A model generated the notes under the pieces. It did not search any database and was not told the DNA's origin. It saw only the letters and a program-made list of their open reading frames with translations. The translations under genes were made by a program, and so were the position numbers. A stretch of 64,000 nt of DNA from Kitagawia praeruptora (taxonomy: Eukaryota; Streptophyta; Magnoliopsida; Apiales; Apiaceae): the NCBI GenBank assembly GCA_037693485.1, contig CM075353.1, forward strand, positions 1,870,001 to 1,934,000, read 5' to 3'. Of this stretch, positions 32,701-45,800 are shown in pieces; position 1 is the stretch's first letter; every line of letters begins with the position of its first letter.

Positions 32701-34359
32701 CTATTATTGAACATGATTTTAAATATTCATTCAATATTCATTTCTTCGATAATTATTATTAAGTCGAATATTCATTATTTATTCAATGAATATGGTCTCA
32801 AGTATTCAATCGATAATTACTTCATCAATAAGTATCATTCTTAAGTTGAATATTCATTATTTATTCAATGAATATTATTTCAAAGATCCATTTGGCGATT
32901 ATTTCATCAATAAAATACTATTATTATTAATAGGAATATTCATTATTCGTCCAATGAATATTATTCTGAACAGTTATTCAAAGATTATTCCGAGCAACAC
33001 CTTTCCAATACCCGTGACTCAAGAAATATTCTTGGAATATTTATTTAATTCTTCTAACTCGTTTCAAAGATACTTGGTGTCATTCACATAGTATCATCGA
33101 CCTCCGAACGTTATATAAATTATTACAGAGTCTTATTAATATTATTATATTATCAAGGAAGGTTCTCAGTGATTTCATTCTCCCTTCGATTCTATTATAA
33201 GGGAACCTTACTTGAGGAATGTTATTTATCTTGTGACTGCCCGGTCATAAATTATTCGTTCACTCGCAACTTGGTTGCTATTATTCATGGCATTACGTGT
33301 ACCCACTCATTATTCGAGGGGAAAGAATGTTGGAACAAGTCATTATCCATTAACAAGCAGTAGCTTGGGAAATATTGGTAAATTTTCCTTTCCATTTAGA
33401 TATGACTACCTGGTAGAGTCTTATCAACAAGTATTATACTTGGGGGAAAGGGAGACGAACTTTATGTTTCAAAGTTATGGGTATGGAATGAACTAGGAGA
33501 CGCGTAAGTGGCCGAGTGGCGCCGGTCCAGCAATAGCCCAACCGTTGGCTTAGGAGTTCTAGAGGGCGGTAAACAAGTAAATCCGTCGGAGCTACCTTCT
33601 ACATGTAGAGAACGACTGATGAGATGCATGACATACGGCTGATCCCCGTAAACGTCAGGGCATCTGGCGCGGCAATGCTCCCGTATTAGTTCATCACTCA
33701 ATGTTGGAAATTTTCTGCAACATCATCATAGTTGGCAGAGTTGAAAAGTATTTCAAACTGGAATTGCAATATCATTCTGCAAGTTCCTATTTTTTTTTAT
33801 GAAAATGATGCTATCTTGCTTATTTTTGCATAGCATATGCTTCCACAAAATATACACCTATTGAGTTACCTTGTAACTTCATCCTTTATATTCAACTGGC
33901 AATATTTTCACTAATGCATGGCATATGATTTCAAACATATCTTTGAACTGTCTTATATATTACTGCACAGTTATATATTGTTGGTGGGCTGTTGCTCACC
34001 CTTGCTTATTTATTATGTCACAACAACAGCTAGGTCACATGGCCCGCGTCAGGCGCACTCGGCGCAAGCAGGTTACCCGCCCCGCAGGGCTACCCGTTGA
34101 TATCATCGCTGCCATTGCTGAGGTAGCATAGCTCAGCAGCCTTGATTTCCAGTTTACTTATATGTATCAATAATGATTAATCAACGGCAAAACTTTTAAA
34201 CTTATGATGTTATCCTTTTGGCTTGTAATAACTTTTATTCGTAAACCAGTAATGCAAGACTTATTTCAATTTCATCTCTGGGACTATAACTGTGTGTGTG
34301 TGAGTGGTTATTATTGTGGGGTCACAGCAAGTGATTTATTTATTGTGGACTCGAGTAAA
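29794..34359 (-). mobile_element. Gypsy3: partial LTR of a chromovirus-like element
   Basis: It begins TGTAAGAACCCAGATTTTTGGTA, which matches the reverse complement of the Gypsy2 LTR end (tgtaagaaccctaatttttggta). It also holds, inverted, relatives of the GC-rich block (about 33500-33690) of the Gypsy1 and Gypsy2 LTRs. Near its right end are a gtgtgtgtg tract and tgtggggtca, matching the inverted start region of the Gypsy1 LTR. About 4.57 kb is present before Copia B interrupts it close to its end. No ORF is convincing. An AT-rich array occupies about 32330-33000. It is therefore a minus-oriented LTR, either solo or part of a full element. Confidence 0.75.
32330..33000. repeat. AT-rich degenerate array (gaatattcatt)
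   Basis: About a dozen imperfect units of roughly 45-60 bp, each with a gaatattcattcga-like core (itself near-palindromic: gaatattc) and an AT-rich link such as ttatttattcgataaatatt. ORFs here (32635-33091) are made of the repeat and are not genes. Confidence 0.75.
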
Positions 34360-35413
34360 TGAAAGGCAGAGTGTATTAACTTGTAACACTGTAACTAATG
34401 TAACTCAATTAAAAGAAAAGATACTTAACCAGAAGACAATCAAGAACAAGAAGTCACAAGGAATCAACACTAAATGAAGACAAGGTAATTGATACAATTG
34501 AACATGTTAACTATGATCAAGCCAAGAAGAAATCATTGAGAGAAGTTCAAGCCAAAGTTGTTCAGGCCTCAGTGATTTGAGAATTCGAGATTCAAGATCA
34601 TAACTATCAGTATCAACAAGACCAATTGATTTCAAGTGAACAAGAAGGAAAGCAAATATTGGAAAGCCAAGTTACTAAGTGAATATGGTAATTTATTCAA
34701 GAAGCAGAAACACTATCAAGACTAGTCACTTATGAACCAGACCAGTGCATCAAGTGTCAGGACATTGATAGCAAGTTTATGTCAGTAATAAAGATCCATG
34801 TTCAAGAGCTTGTAGAAGAACAAAGAAGATATGAAGATATCACAAGCTCAAGATGTGCATTGAAGTTTCAAGTTGAAGACCAGAATATTTTCTAAGTACT
34901 AAATGTTCTAGATGGCTAAGTCGAAATTCTTAAGTAGAAGTTCTACTTAGAATTTCGAGATGGCTAAGTAGAAATTCTCAAGTAGAAGTTCTACTTAGAG
35001 TGCAGCTTCAACATGACACATGGCATCTTCTGATTGGCAGATTTCCAAGCTTTCAAGATAAGACAAGATTTATGTGGACATCATTGGGCCACGTACATCT
35101 TAGTCTTTGAAGACTACAGGTCATAGATTACATGTAGTATAAATAGAAGCACTTGTGTAATGTTTTAGTTAGTGAGCAATATTGAGAAAAACACAAGAAA
35201 AAGAGAGAGAGTTATTCACAGAGCTTAGAATCATTCACTTCTCTCTGAACTTCTGTTATACTTTGTAATGAATGTTGTAGCAACCTTTTTCAAGTTATAT
35301 ATAAAGAAATATATTCCTTGAATCTGTGTGTTCATTTATTGCATCGTATTTATTGCTTCTCATAATCGAAAAGTTGTATTCACCCCCCCTCTACAACACA
35401 TTTGGACCTAACA
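34360..35413 (+). repeat. Copia B 5' LTR
   Basis: TGAAAGGCAG...ACCTAACA, 1054 bp. A TATAAATA box is at 35138-35145. Upstream of it, 34922-34998 holds two near-palindromes: taagtagaa-g-ttctactta (34931-34949) and a second copy at about 34980-34996. The same words recur in the leader and the pol-ORF3 spacer. Confidence 0.92.
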
Positions 35414-35415
35414 AT

Positions 35416-35427
35416 TGGTATCAGAGC
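35416..35427 (+). promoter_or_regulatory. Copia B primer-binding site
   Basis: TGGTATCAGAGC two bases after the LTR; initiator tRNA-Met complement, the same as in Copia A. Confidence 0.92.
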
Positions 35428-36134
35428 GGATGTTTAACATACAAAACATAGATCCTTGTGTTTGGTAGTAGAATCGTGAGTTTTCATTTTCTAGATCTAC
35501 TTTTCATTTTTTCGAAAAGTGAGCTTTTATTCATTTCCAGTGAAAACTCATCCGGGAAAAATTATTTAAATACTCCAGGTGTGATTATTTAGCTTGGGTG
35601 TATTTTAATTAATTTTTGTGAATTAATCTGGGTTCATTGATATTTGGTGTTCTTGAGTGTTCATCATCTGTTCTTATCAAAGAAGATAACCCAACAACTT
35701 TTTGATCTCCTTTTTCAAACAAATAAGATAGTCAAAAAGGTGTTTTTGTACTTTTGATTTGATTATTATTCCTGGCCGAAAGCAAAAGAAAGTGTACTCA
35801 GTGCTTAGCAAGTGGGTTAGTCACTTTCGGTGTGTAAAGTAATCAAAAGTCAAAAAGGTGATATTGTTTATTCAATATTAAAGTAATCTGCAGAAAAATT
35901 TATTCTAAGGACAAAAGTTCTACATAGAATTTCTACTTGAGATTTTCTACATAGAATTTCGACTTGGACAATTTCTACTTGGTGAATTTCGACTTGGACA
36001 ATTTCTACTTAGAGAAATTTCGACTTGAGCAAAATTTCTACTTAGAAAAAATTTCGACTTGGCAGAAGTTCTACATAGATATTCTACATAGCCTAGTCTT
36101 GGGTACTTAGAATTTTTTAGTGACAAGATTTGAA
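35428..36134 (+). promoter_or_regulatory. Copia B leader with a motif array
   Basis: About 700 bp of untranslated leader. From about 35910 to 36100 it holds at least eleven alternating ttctacttag/ttctacatag and aatttcgacttgg words, about 15-25 bp apart. No ORF. Function unknown. Confidence 0.65.
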
Positions 36135-38182
36135 ATGGCTCCTAAAAATTCTTTCAAGATCCCAATGTTCAACCGAGATCACTATGAAGAATGGGTTTTC
36201 AGAATGAGACTCTACTTAGAGACTATTAACCCTGAGTATCTGGAAGTCCTTGAAAAGGGTAAATTTGTTCCAATGAAAGCTATTCCTGAGCGTACGGAAG
36301 GAGAGGAGGTTATACCTGCTCGGTCTGAGCCTAAAAAGGCAGCGGACTTTACGGATGCTGACAAGGAGCAAATAGCTTATGATACTTCTGTAAGACAAAC
36401 CTTGATGGAATCTCTTGATCATGAAATGTTCAACATAGTCAAGGGTTTGAATACAGCAAAGAAGATTTGGGACAAAATAGAAGTTGTCATGGAAGGATCT
36501 GCAGAGGTCAGAAGCAACAAGACACTTATACTCAAGATGGAGTATGACACCTTTAGAATACGAAAAGGAGAAAGCATAACAGATGTCTATCTACGATTCA
36601 GTCAGTTGGTATTGGATTTGAATCTGAGAGGTGTTACTCTCCCCATGGTTGAAACCAATACGAGATATCTGAGGAACCAGCCAAAGAGCATTGAACATAG
36701 GGTCTACGCAATCAGAGAAACCAGAGATTTGCATACAACTTCTCTGGAAGAATATTATGGAATTCTGAAGACCTATGAGCTGGAGACACTTCAAGATCAA
36801 GCATGGGACAATGATTCAAAAGGAAAAGAAACTGCATCAGGATTAGTTGCTGATGAGGAGGAGTCTAAGAAGGCAATGGTTGCAGCAAAGCCTAAATCAT
36901 CACCTGCACCGCATCAAGTTGATAATGATGACGAGTGTGCATCTAACAGTGATGATGACTACTTCACCCAAGAAGAGCTGGACAACATGGACGATAGTGT
37001 CGTGGCATACATGGCAAGGAAGTTCAGCAATATGAGATTCAGAAAGAGCAACCGACCACAAAGAAATTCTTCATCTTATTATCGGGCTGCTAAGGGTGGT
37101 GGTAGTTCATCAGGCTACAAAAGCAAAGGCAAGAGTACCAGCTACAATTCACCTTTGGATTTCAAGATGAAGTTCAAATGCTATAACTGTGGTGAACCTG
37201 GACATTTTGCCTCGGACTGCAAAAAGCCTAAACAGACTTATCCGAAAGAGACATTTGAAGCCCTCAAAAGCAAATATGAATCGCTGGTGAAAGAAAAACA
37301 TGGTAAAAGAGCTTTAGTAGTAACAGAAGGAAGAGCTTGGGATGATTCAGATGAGGAAGATGTTACTCATGTAGCAAACTTTGCGCTCATGGCTGAGACA
37401 TCAGAGGAACCAGAGGTACCAGTTCTAACCCTTAAAGTAGAAATGTCTATTGATGATTATAAGGAACAGAACGGGGCTCTTAGCGAAGAGATCTACATGT
37501 TGTGCAAAAGCCTAGACACTTCTCAAAAGGAACAGAAAACACTTGTCGCCAAAAGCAGAATGCTTGAGGCAAAAGTGGAAGAGTTAGAGGCTGCTTGCAC
37601 TGTAGATACTTCCCTAAGAGATTTTATTAAATCTTTGGAACACAAGCTCGTCCTTAAGGAAGAAATAGAATCATGTTTAAGGAACAAACTAGCTGAGTTA
37701 GAAACTAAATGTGAAGCTTACAAACTAGCTGCTAGTAAAGTGTATGTAGATAATGACGTATTTAAGAAGATAACTGGAGTAGGTGTAGGACTTGATTATT
37801 CTGATCTTTCTAAGAAAGAAGGCAAGAGAATTATCGACCCTAGTTCCAGTGACCCTAAAAAGGAAACACCTAGTATTCTTAAATCTTCTGTCAAACCCAT
37901 CTACAAACACCTTGTTCCTAGAATAGAAGAAGAAGAGACTGAATTGATAGCTAGATATGAGATTGAGATGGAAGATCGTCAGAAAGCACAACCTATAACT
38001 CCTATTAAACAAGTTAAAATCAATTTCCCTAGTGATGAATCTAGACTAGGAATAGGAGCTAAGGCTGTTAAACAACAAGGGAAGAAAGGCATAAAAGAGG
38101 TTAAGGCTGAACGAATAAAGAAAGCATGTTATCACTGCAAATCTACTGAACATCTTTCTTATGCATGTAAAGCTAACATAAA

Positions 38183-41100
38183 TGTGACGCCCCCAAATCT
38201 GAGGTCAGAGATTCAGGTCGTCACATCATCATCCAACCATATCATACCTGTATTAACTTTACAACTCAACAATACATCCATCCATACCTCAATCTTACAC
38301 ACAATCAAGTTAGAGCCTCAGAAACGATAACCAAAAGTAACACTAAATATTACAATTCATCTGTACAATCCAGAGTCTTACGCAATTCCACTTATACAAC
38401 TACACTTGAAGACAAGTCTTACTATTACAGTTGAAAACCTATCAGACTACTCTGTAGTATTTATCAGGGACTAAATCATCTCCGGGTAATTCTTCTACTC
38501 CTCTTCTGCTGGTGCGGAGTTAATCGGCCAAATTCTTCCCTTTCTGAAAAGTTTTTATAAAGCAAGAATGAGCTACATAATGCTCAGCAAGTTCACCGTT
38601 TTGGAAAATAATAAAGTGGTTTATTTTGAAAACGTTCCCAACTGTATGGGTGTATATCTCAGATTACAAAACATAACTCGACAATATATATTTGTCCGAG
38701 TTTGTATAAAACATTTATACTCACTAAGGAGCTTTAAGAATAACATATGAATCCTTTACAAGGTTCTCATTTCAATATATCTCAAGTTTGAAAATATATA
38801 TATATATATAAGCATATCATTTGCGGCAAAACACTCTACGGTTATCATACTGTACAGGGAATACGTTATTGCAAAACCTCTTTCCTTCCATTAGCTTAGG
38901 AGGTTTCTCATTCAAAAACATTTCATTCTTTGAAATAATTGCAAGAGTGCACTAACACGTGCCAATCTTTATAGAAAATCTTGCAGTTCTAGATACTGCA
39001 CAATATCAATATTTTCTCATCAAAAACCACACTATCGGCAACTTGGCACTTAGGCCCAAGAAACAGTGTTTGAGTATTTTTCCAAAGTGGAGGATGGGAC
39101 TTAAAGAAAACATAAAACCTGACAGGGATTGACGATGATCAGTCGCCACATCCGAGTCCAATAATCCGCGGGTCTTCTCTACCGGTAGAAGGATAGAAAC
39201 TACATCCGTAACTATCCCCGGGTGAAAACTACATCCGTAATCACCCTCGATGAAAACTACATCCGTAATCATCCTTCGGCAACACATGGGCCGGAATAAT
39301 AATTGATGGACCGCCTGGCTCACGGCCGCTTACACATCCCGGGAATCGTTCGTCAACGGTTCCCACACCTGCCAGAGTCCCTTTTTCTTTTTCTTTTAAA
39401 ACCCAGATTTTGATTGAAAATAGAGTAGTTGTGGTTCGACATCAGTCGACCGATAATTCTTGAAATCATACGAGAAGCAGGACCTGACCGGGGGTTTTCG
39501 AAAATGTTTTGAGTTCGAAAAAGTTCGAGTTTGAAAGTATTAAAAGGTATCTTGGATTAACTTCGTTTTTTTTAAAATAGTGAACAATAATTATTAAATG
39601 ATATTTTAAGATTTAATATCAATAATTAATAAAATAATTATTTAATAAAATAAACTTTCAATCCAAGATAGGGTTTCGAGTATTTACGAAGATATAATAA
39701 TAGTTATTTGAATATACGATACCACCCGAATGACCCTTCGGGTTTTCGCAATATAGATACGATATAATAATATACCGCTCCCCGGTCAATAGTATATACG
39801 GACCGCTACGACCTCTATTGCTAGAGTCGTTGTCCGAAGAAAACATTTCAATCTAAGTTCAAGGGGTAAAAGCATACATGTACTTGTTTAATCTCAATTG
39901 CATCAATACTTCGATAAACATAGCATTTGATATAATTTGAAAACTACAAACACAACAGTGAAAATCCTTGTATATGTATAAGTTTTGAAAAGTAAACTTG
40001 CCTTGGTTTGGTTGGGGTGGTCGAGCGTGTGAATTCGAACGATCTATACATAAACAATAATCGTTCGTTAGTACCTTAACAATTTCTTTCTAATTACGGG
40101 GTTTTAAGGGAACACGAAATTAACTTAACGACTTCGTCTTATGACTCCCTAGCCCCACTATAGGTCCATGACATCACTCGTTTACGCTCGTCACTTACTC
40201 GACTTAATTTAGTTACCACGTTCGAACTATAACCATTACTCCTAGAATTATGCTCCACTAACGACTTTTTCCCTTGCGCGAAATTTACTCTAGCATTTTT
40301 ATAAAATCCAAAAATTCATATTTTAATCCAATTCTTTTTGGGTAGCCTTCACCACTGTATTTCCTAGCTTCTCTAATTTTTCCATGATCCCAAATAATTT
40401 TTAAGGTGTTTAAACAAGGTTCACAAGGGGGTCACTTTATGCAGTCCATAGTCCAGAAACAAAAATCACTTCTCCGGCCATAACTAAAAATCCACACATC
40501 ACCTAGCTATGAACCTTACATATCCAGAAACTACATTCAATTATCTTTCCATCCATATAAGGTAGGACATCAGGGGACATCATTTGGGGGTTCAAAATCG
40601 TGTCACAATACAGGTCAATGTTCCTGGATAAAATCAGCATGCTCAAATCACTTAGATCAACCATTTTTCACAATTCCACCATACACCCAACACTTAATAC
40701 ACTCAAATCATGGTTCATAACACTCATGGTGATATATAAGTTATCCATAATCATAAAAGTCACAATCTCAACATAAAAACTCAAGATCCAAGTCATCCAA
40801 CACTTATATAACCAAGATTAGCTCATACATGCATGGATCTACTACTAAACATTATAAATACTACATATCCAAGAGGGTTTGTGATTTTATACCTTCTTGA
40901 GCTCCTAGGGACCTTGGGTAAGCTTCTCACAACACAACAACACCTTAGATGATCTCCTACAACACTTATAATCCAAGATCTAAAAGAAAATCAAACATGG
41001 TTACTATTCACCCAATCTTTAACATTTTATATCTTGGAATTGGATGGATGAAATGAAGTGAAATCACTAGCATACCTTGATTAGATGATGTAGATGACCT

Positions 41101-41847
41101 AGGAATTATGGTATGAATTTAGAGTGATGAGAAGTGGGGAAGAAGAAATTTTCTTCTTCTTTTTTTGCCTTTGGCCGAGAGCTCTTCAAGGGGGGAGGGG
41201 GGAGAGTGTTTTGTGTTTTACTTTTTGTGTTGGATGAATAAGTGGTGTGAGATGAGGTTGGGTAATATGTATTAGTGTAAGTATATGCATGTACAACATA
41301 GGTATGGCTAGAGGTATGGCTACTAGTACTTGTTGTCTCCACCTTTTAAAAAGCAAGCAACTAATTACTATTCCTCTTGTTATTTGGTTCATCTAGTTTG
41401 CTTTCCTAACTACTTAGTTGCATGAGCTTGCATGCAATACTACTCCTTGTATTATTATTCTCCCACCAATGCTTATTATCCAGTCTTTAATTCGTATCGT
41501 ATCTTAATTAATCCCTCGTAATAATATTTTGTCGCGTAGAGATTTCCCCTATAATTCCTTAAGTGCTAATTGTGTAAATTCCTCTAATGTCCATAATTCC
41601 TTGTCATGATCCTTAATAAATCTTGTAACACTCTAATCATTCTCAAATCCCAAGTTTTATAAATCTCACTAACAATAAGACTCCTGCCTTCACAATCCCC
41701 CTTTTTATCTTACATAGGGAATACAACAACACAGTTTCTCAGACAATCAATCCTATTCATCACAGGGATGACCAGAAAGGTTCCATATTGACATTGCCAC
41801 AAGATATTAAATAAAATAAAATATTACCAAAAATTAGGGTTCTTACA
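38183..41847 (-). repeat. Gypsy2 3' LTR (left in the window)
   Basis: TGTGACGCCCCC...GGTTCTTACA. The GC-rich block 39132-39320 has three actacatccgtaa repeats. ORFs seen here (for example 39006-39323, 41106-41342) recur in the other LTR and lack coding features. Confidence 0.92.
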
Positions 41848-41866
41848 GCCTCCCCTCCTTAAAAGG
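41848..41866 (-). promoter_or_regulatory. Gypsy2 polypurine tract
   Basis: Minus strand ccttttaaggaggggaggc before the LTR. The adjoining 20+ bp (tgattccgggacggaatcc region) is identical to the same position in Gypsy1 (16291-16310), so the two elements are related. Confidence 0.85.
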
Positions 41867-41880
41867 ATTCCGTCCCGGAA

Positions 41881-42805
41881 TCAGGTTGAAAACAGTTGGG
41901 GGTGCTTTTCACGCATTGCGCTTTCTAGTTCCCATGTTGATTCTTCGACATTCTGATTTCTCCACAAAACTCTCACTAATTTGACAACCTTGTTCCTCAG
42001 TACCTGTTCTTTTCTATCCATAATTTCTACGGGTTGCTCCACATATGTTAAGTCTGGTTGCAGATCCTCTTGATCATGTTCTATCACATGTCGGAAGTCG
42101 GTATGGTAGGGTCGTAGCATGGACACATGAAACACATTATGTACTTGCTGTAAGCTCGGAGGTAAAGCCAATTCATAGGCTAACTTTCCAACTCGTTTCA
42201 AGATCTCAAAAGGTCCAATAAATCTCGGGCTTAGTTTCCCTTTCTTACCAAATCTCATCAATCCCTTCCACGGTGATACTTTTAACATCACAAACTCTCC
42301 TACCTCATATTCTTTATCCTTGCGGGACTAGTCCGCATACTTCTTCTGTCTGTCTTGGGCCGCTACCAGCCGTCCTCTTATGAGTTCGATAGTTTCTCTT
42401 GTCTGTTGGACCAGTTCAGGCCCTAAAATCTTCCGCTCTCCTACCTCTTCCCAACACAAGGGAGACCGACATCTTCGTTCGTACAAGCTTCATATGGGGA
42501 ATTCCTATACCCGCATGGTAACTGTTGTTGTAGGAAAATTCGATCAACGGCAAGTGGTCATCCCAACTTCCCTTAAAAGCGATGGCACATAATCTCAACA
42601 TGCCCTCTATGGTCTGGATGGTTCTCTCGCTCTGTCCGTCTGATTGGGGGTGGTATGCAGTACTCATGTCTAACTTGGTCCCCACACGATCCTGAAAACT
42701 CCTCCAGAACCTGGAGTTGAACCTTGGGTCTCTACCAGATACACTGCTCACAGGAACCCCATGCCTTACCACGATCTCCTTAGATATCTCATGAAATTTG
42801 ACCAT
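41881..42805 (-). pseudogene. Gypsy2 integrase C-terminal fragment with chromodomain-like tail
   Basis: Minus strand. The 42805-42416 part gives the integrase catalytic end: VVRHGVP, then RDPRF (second Asp), then AYHPQSDGQSERT (catalytic Glu) and the SYNNSYHAGIG segment. A frameshift near 42450 and a TAG near 42330 interrupt the linker. The 42291-41881 part has the GPFEILKRVGKLAYELALP segment, HNVFHVSMLR, and a terminal region ending VLWRNQNVEESTWELE, as in chromovirus integrases with a chromodomain-like tail. Missing is everything upstream of the first Asp. Integrase inserts cDNA, and the tail normally targets chromatin; this copy is dead. Confidence 0.9.
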
Positions 42806-45800
42806 TCGAAATGATGGGTTTCATAAAATAACTAATGACTTTTACATACACTCGTCTGCACCGTAAAGGCGTAATATCAATTCGAAATCTTCATTTAATA
42901 ATTCTTACATATCGTGATTGCAAAAATTTCTCATCCACCCATAAAAATTAATTTTCATCCAGGTTCGAATATTCACGAAAATTAGGGCTATTGCAGTCTC
43001 ACCAATGCTTTAATGTTGCTTCTCAACGCATGCTCTCCTCGACCTGTATTTCTTATCGGTTGTTCTGTGAATGAAAATTTCTATCCCACTACTCATACGT
43101 TCCTCTTCTACCTTGTTCATAGTATCCGTGTTGAGTCCTTGTATCGTTGGGCCGTGAATACTTTGTGGTCGTGTTCTATAACTTGAGACGACGTCAATAC
43201 GCACGGTATTCCTCATTTTCCTTGGCTTGATTAGCACGCACGTGTTGCCTCCCGTCAGTCGTTACCACTTGCTATGGATACTATATAGTCTTCGGTATAC
43301 GTCGAACCAGTTCAGCTACTATATCCCTCGTTCATTGACTTCTTCGTAACGCAAGAAAACGAAACTTCTTCTTTCGTAGTACGCTTTACAAGAGACGTCC
43401 TTACGTCCGCATGGTGCCGATCGTGATAACAACATTCGTTTCATGGATAAGTTTTTATTCTCGACTGCCCCGTGAAATCTAAGGCACGACACTAAATATA
43501 AATTCGATCGTCTGGATAATTCTTCTTCCCTGTCCGTCAGCCACAGATCAAATTAGTACATACGCTCAATCTCTTTATTAATTATACTTGAAAGCACCTT
43601 CAATATTCGAAGTCTAACCTTAAGTCTCTATCTGACGTAATCACTGCAGAAGTTTTATATTGCACCACCATCTCTTCCGTATATAAATCGATAATCTTCT
43701 AAATGGAAAGTCCCTCGTAGGTAAATCACTTGGTTCAACAATTATAAATCAACTAGGGCCATCTCTTGGCTCGGTCTTCGACGACCTACTTATGAAATCC
43801 ATTATAATTCTGTCCACGTTCAAGATTTTCTATTGGCGGAATTAATCCACTAGATCTCTATCATTCTGCTTTCGACATGTCGCGTTTGTACTTAATAGTT
43901 TGCCAATACCATTCTTCATACCCGTTTGCCAAACATTCTCTTAATTCTCTATACATCTTTGTCCTTCCCCATAATCTAATCATTTTCCTTTAACATTATT
44001 CCTTATTGTATATACTCTATTTTCTTGGTCAATATACTGACTGAATTCCAATTTCGAATAATCCCTTCTATAGGTATCGGCCACCACACTGGCCTTTCAT
44101 GGGTAATAACAAATCTCTCCATTATACTCCCTGCTCCCTTTCGTCACCTTCTCTTTCTTATGTTTAGTTCTAATATGAAGATATACTTATGGCACTTGTG
44201 GAAAAAAATTTCACACTTTTCTCATAAGGTTAACGTCTCAGTTTTATGCGTGAACGCTATCATGACTAATCCCCGACTCACGGTTAGTATATCCTATCCC
44301 GTAACCTTTATGTTGTTTAGAAGTATAGGCTATCATCCCCTTTTTACTGCATCAGCACACCTCTTAAACTCTTGAAAGACGCATCATTGTGACCCTCAAA
44401 GTCCTCTTCTCATCATGAAGTATAGCTAACAACGAGGTTGTTACTAATCGCTCATATCATCCTTAAAACTTTATTTATTAACCCACAAGGGCTTCTGACT
44501 CACTAGTTAATCCACATGATACTACCAAAATTTATAATGTTTATATTAATGTGAAATGCCGACTTTGGTGCAGTACAGAGGTCGGTCTGGAGTTGGTGAA
44601 ACCTTCTCTTCAACCTTATCTTTGAAAAACAACTACACATTTTAACTAGTCAACAATTCCTCCATTTCCGATAAGGGTATCAGTTCTCGATGGTATATGT
44701 AAGATGTCATACGCTCGTCCTCTTTCACAACTGGTGCCAATCAGCCTGAGGCCTGCATGCTGCTGCGATTCCCAATAAACTTGATTAGGTGGTAATCTCG
44801 AAGGATCATTGGGATATATCCATGCATCCATTTGCTATTAGGGCCTTTTAAACTTTATGTCTCTCTATGCGCATCAATCCCTTTTAGCTAAGTAAAGCTT
44901 CACATTCTTGCCACGATATTTCTTCCTTTCTTGTCCATCTCACTTCCATGTTAGTTTTACTCTAAGGATATGTCTTACATCGCAATCGATTTGAATTTCT
45001 TGGATCAGGAAAAGGCTTGGTAACTCCAGAATTCATTACTATAACATCCTGACAACGGTTGGTAGGAACGTACTCCCAACCACCTCATCATTTCCTATAA
45101 CTTTCCTCACACTAATATTAAAGGTCTTGTGGTATGCCCCGACATGTTATTTCTACTTTAATAATTACTCGGCATAACACTCTGGCTGCACAATTACAAT
45201 ATTTGGTTTTTGATCTCATATTGGTGCAACGGTTCACAATTGTACCTCCCGTTCACCTTAGAGTAATCACTTTTGAAAGGAATGGTTTTAAAATAACAAG
45301 GTCCAATAGATAATTTCAATAGGAATTCCACATTGGATGTTCCAAGAATGCTGATGGTTCCAAATACTAGGAGTATCGATTTTCGGAGATGTAAGGATGG
45401 ACAAAAAGAATACAACAAGGTTTATTCCTTCATGTCCTGAAAATTTGGTAAGGTGATATCATAGAGAATGTTACACGAGGGCAATGATTGTTGGATACAA
45501 AAGTCATAAAGACGGTCTTTATACAATTCTTACATCTGGGGAATACTTTCCCTCTTGAAAAATAGAGGATCTAAAAAAAGTCCCATTGATAAAGGTCAAC
45601 CGATCGAAAGATATTCTACTATGTGACGATAAAAAAAAAAAAAAAAAAAATGAAGCAGTTTATCATTCAAGTAATCTATGGTTTCAAATGAATCTTCATT
45701 ATATGAATGAAAAAAAAAACAGAATGTTCAAGTGACATAAAGTCTGATACAAAGATGGGTAGAATTCAAGTTGAGTGGACGACCTCACTAGGTCTCAATC

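Noticed and set aside
35900..36110. CRISPR-like or direct-repeat array
   Set aside because: Words are short, irregularly spaced and lack spacers; the context is a plant retrotransposon leader.
39006..39323. 105-codon minus-strand ORF present twice (39006 and 48628)
   Set aside because: LTR sequence; its repetition is due to the LTR pair, and it covers the conserved non-coding block.
41106..41342. Ser/Thr/His-rich minus-strand ORF, twice
   Set aside because: Low-complexity LTR sequence with no coding signature.
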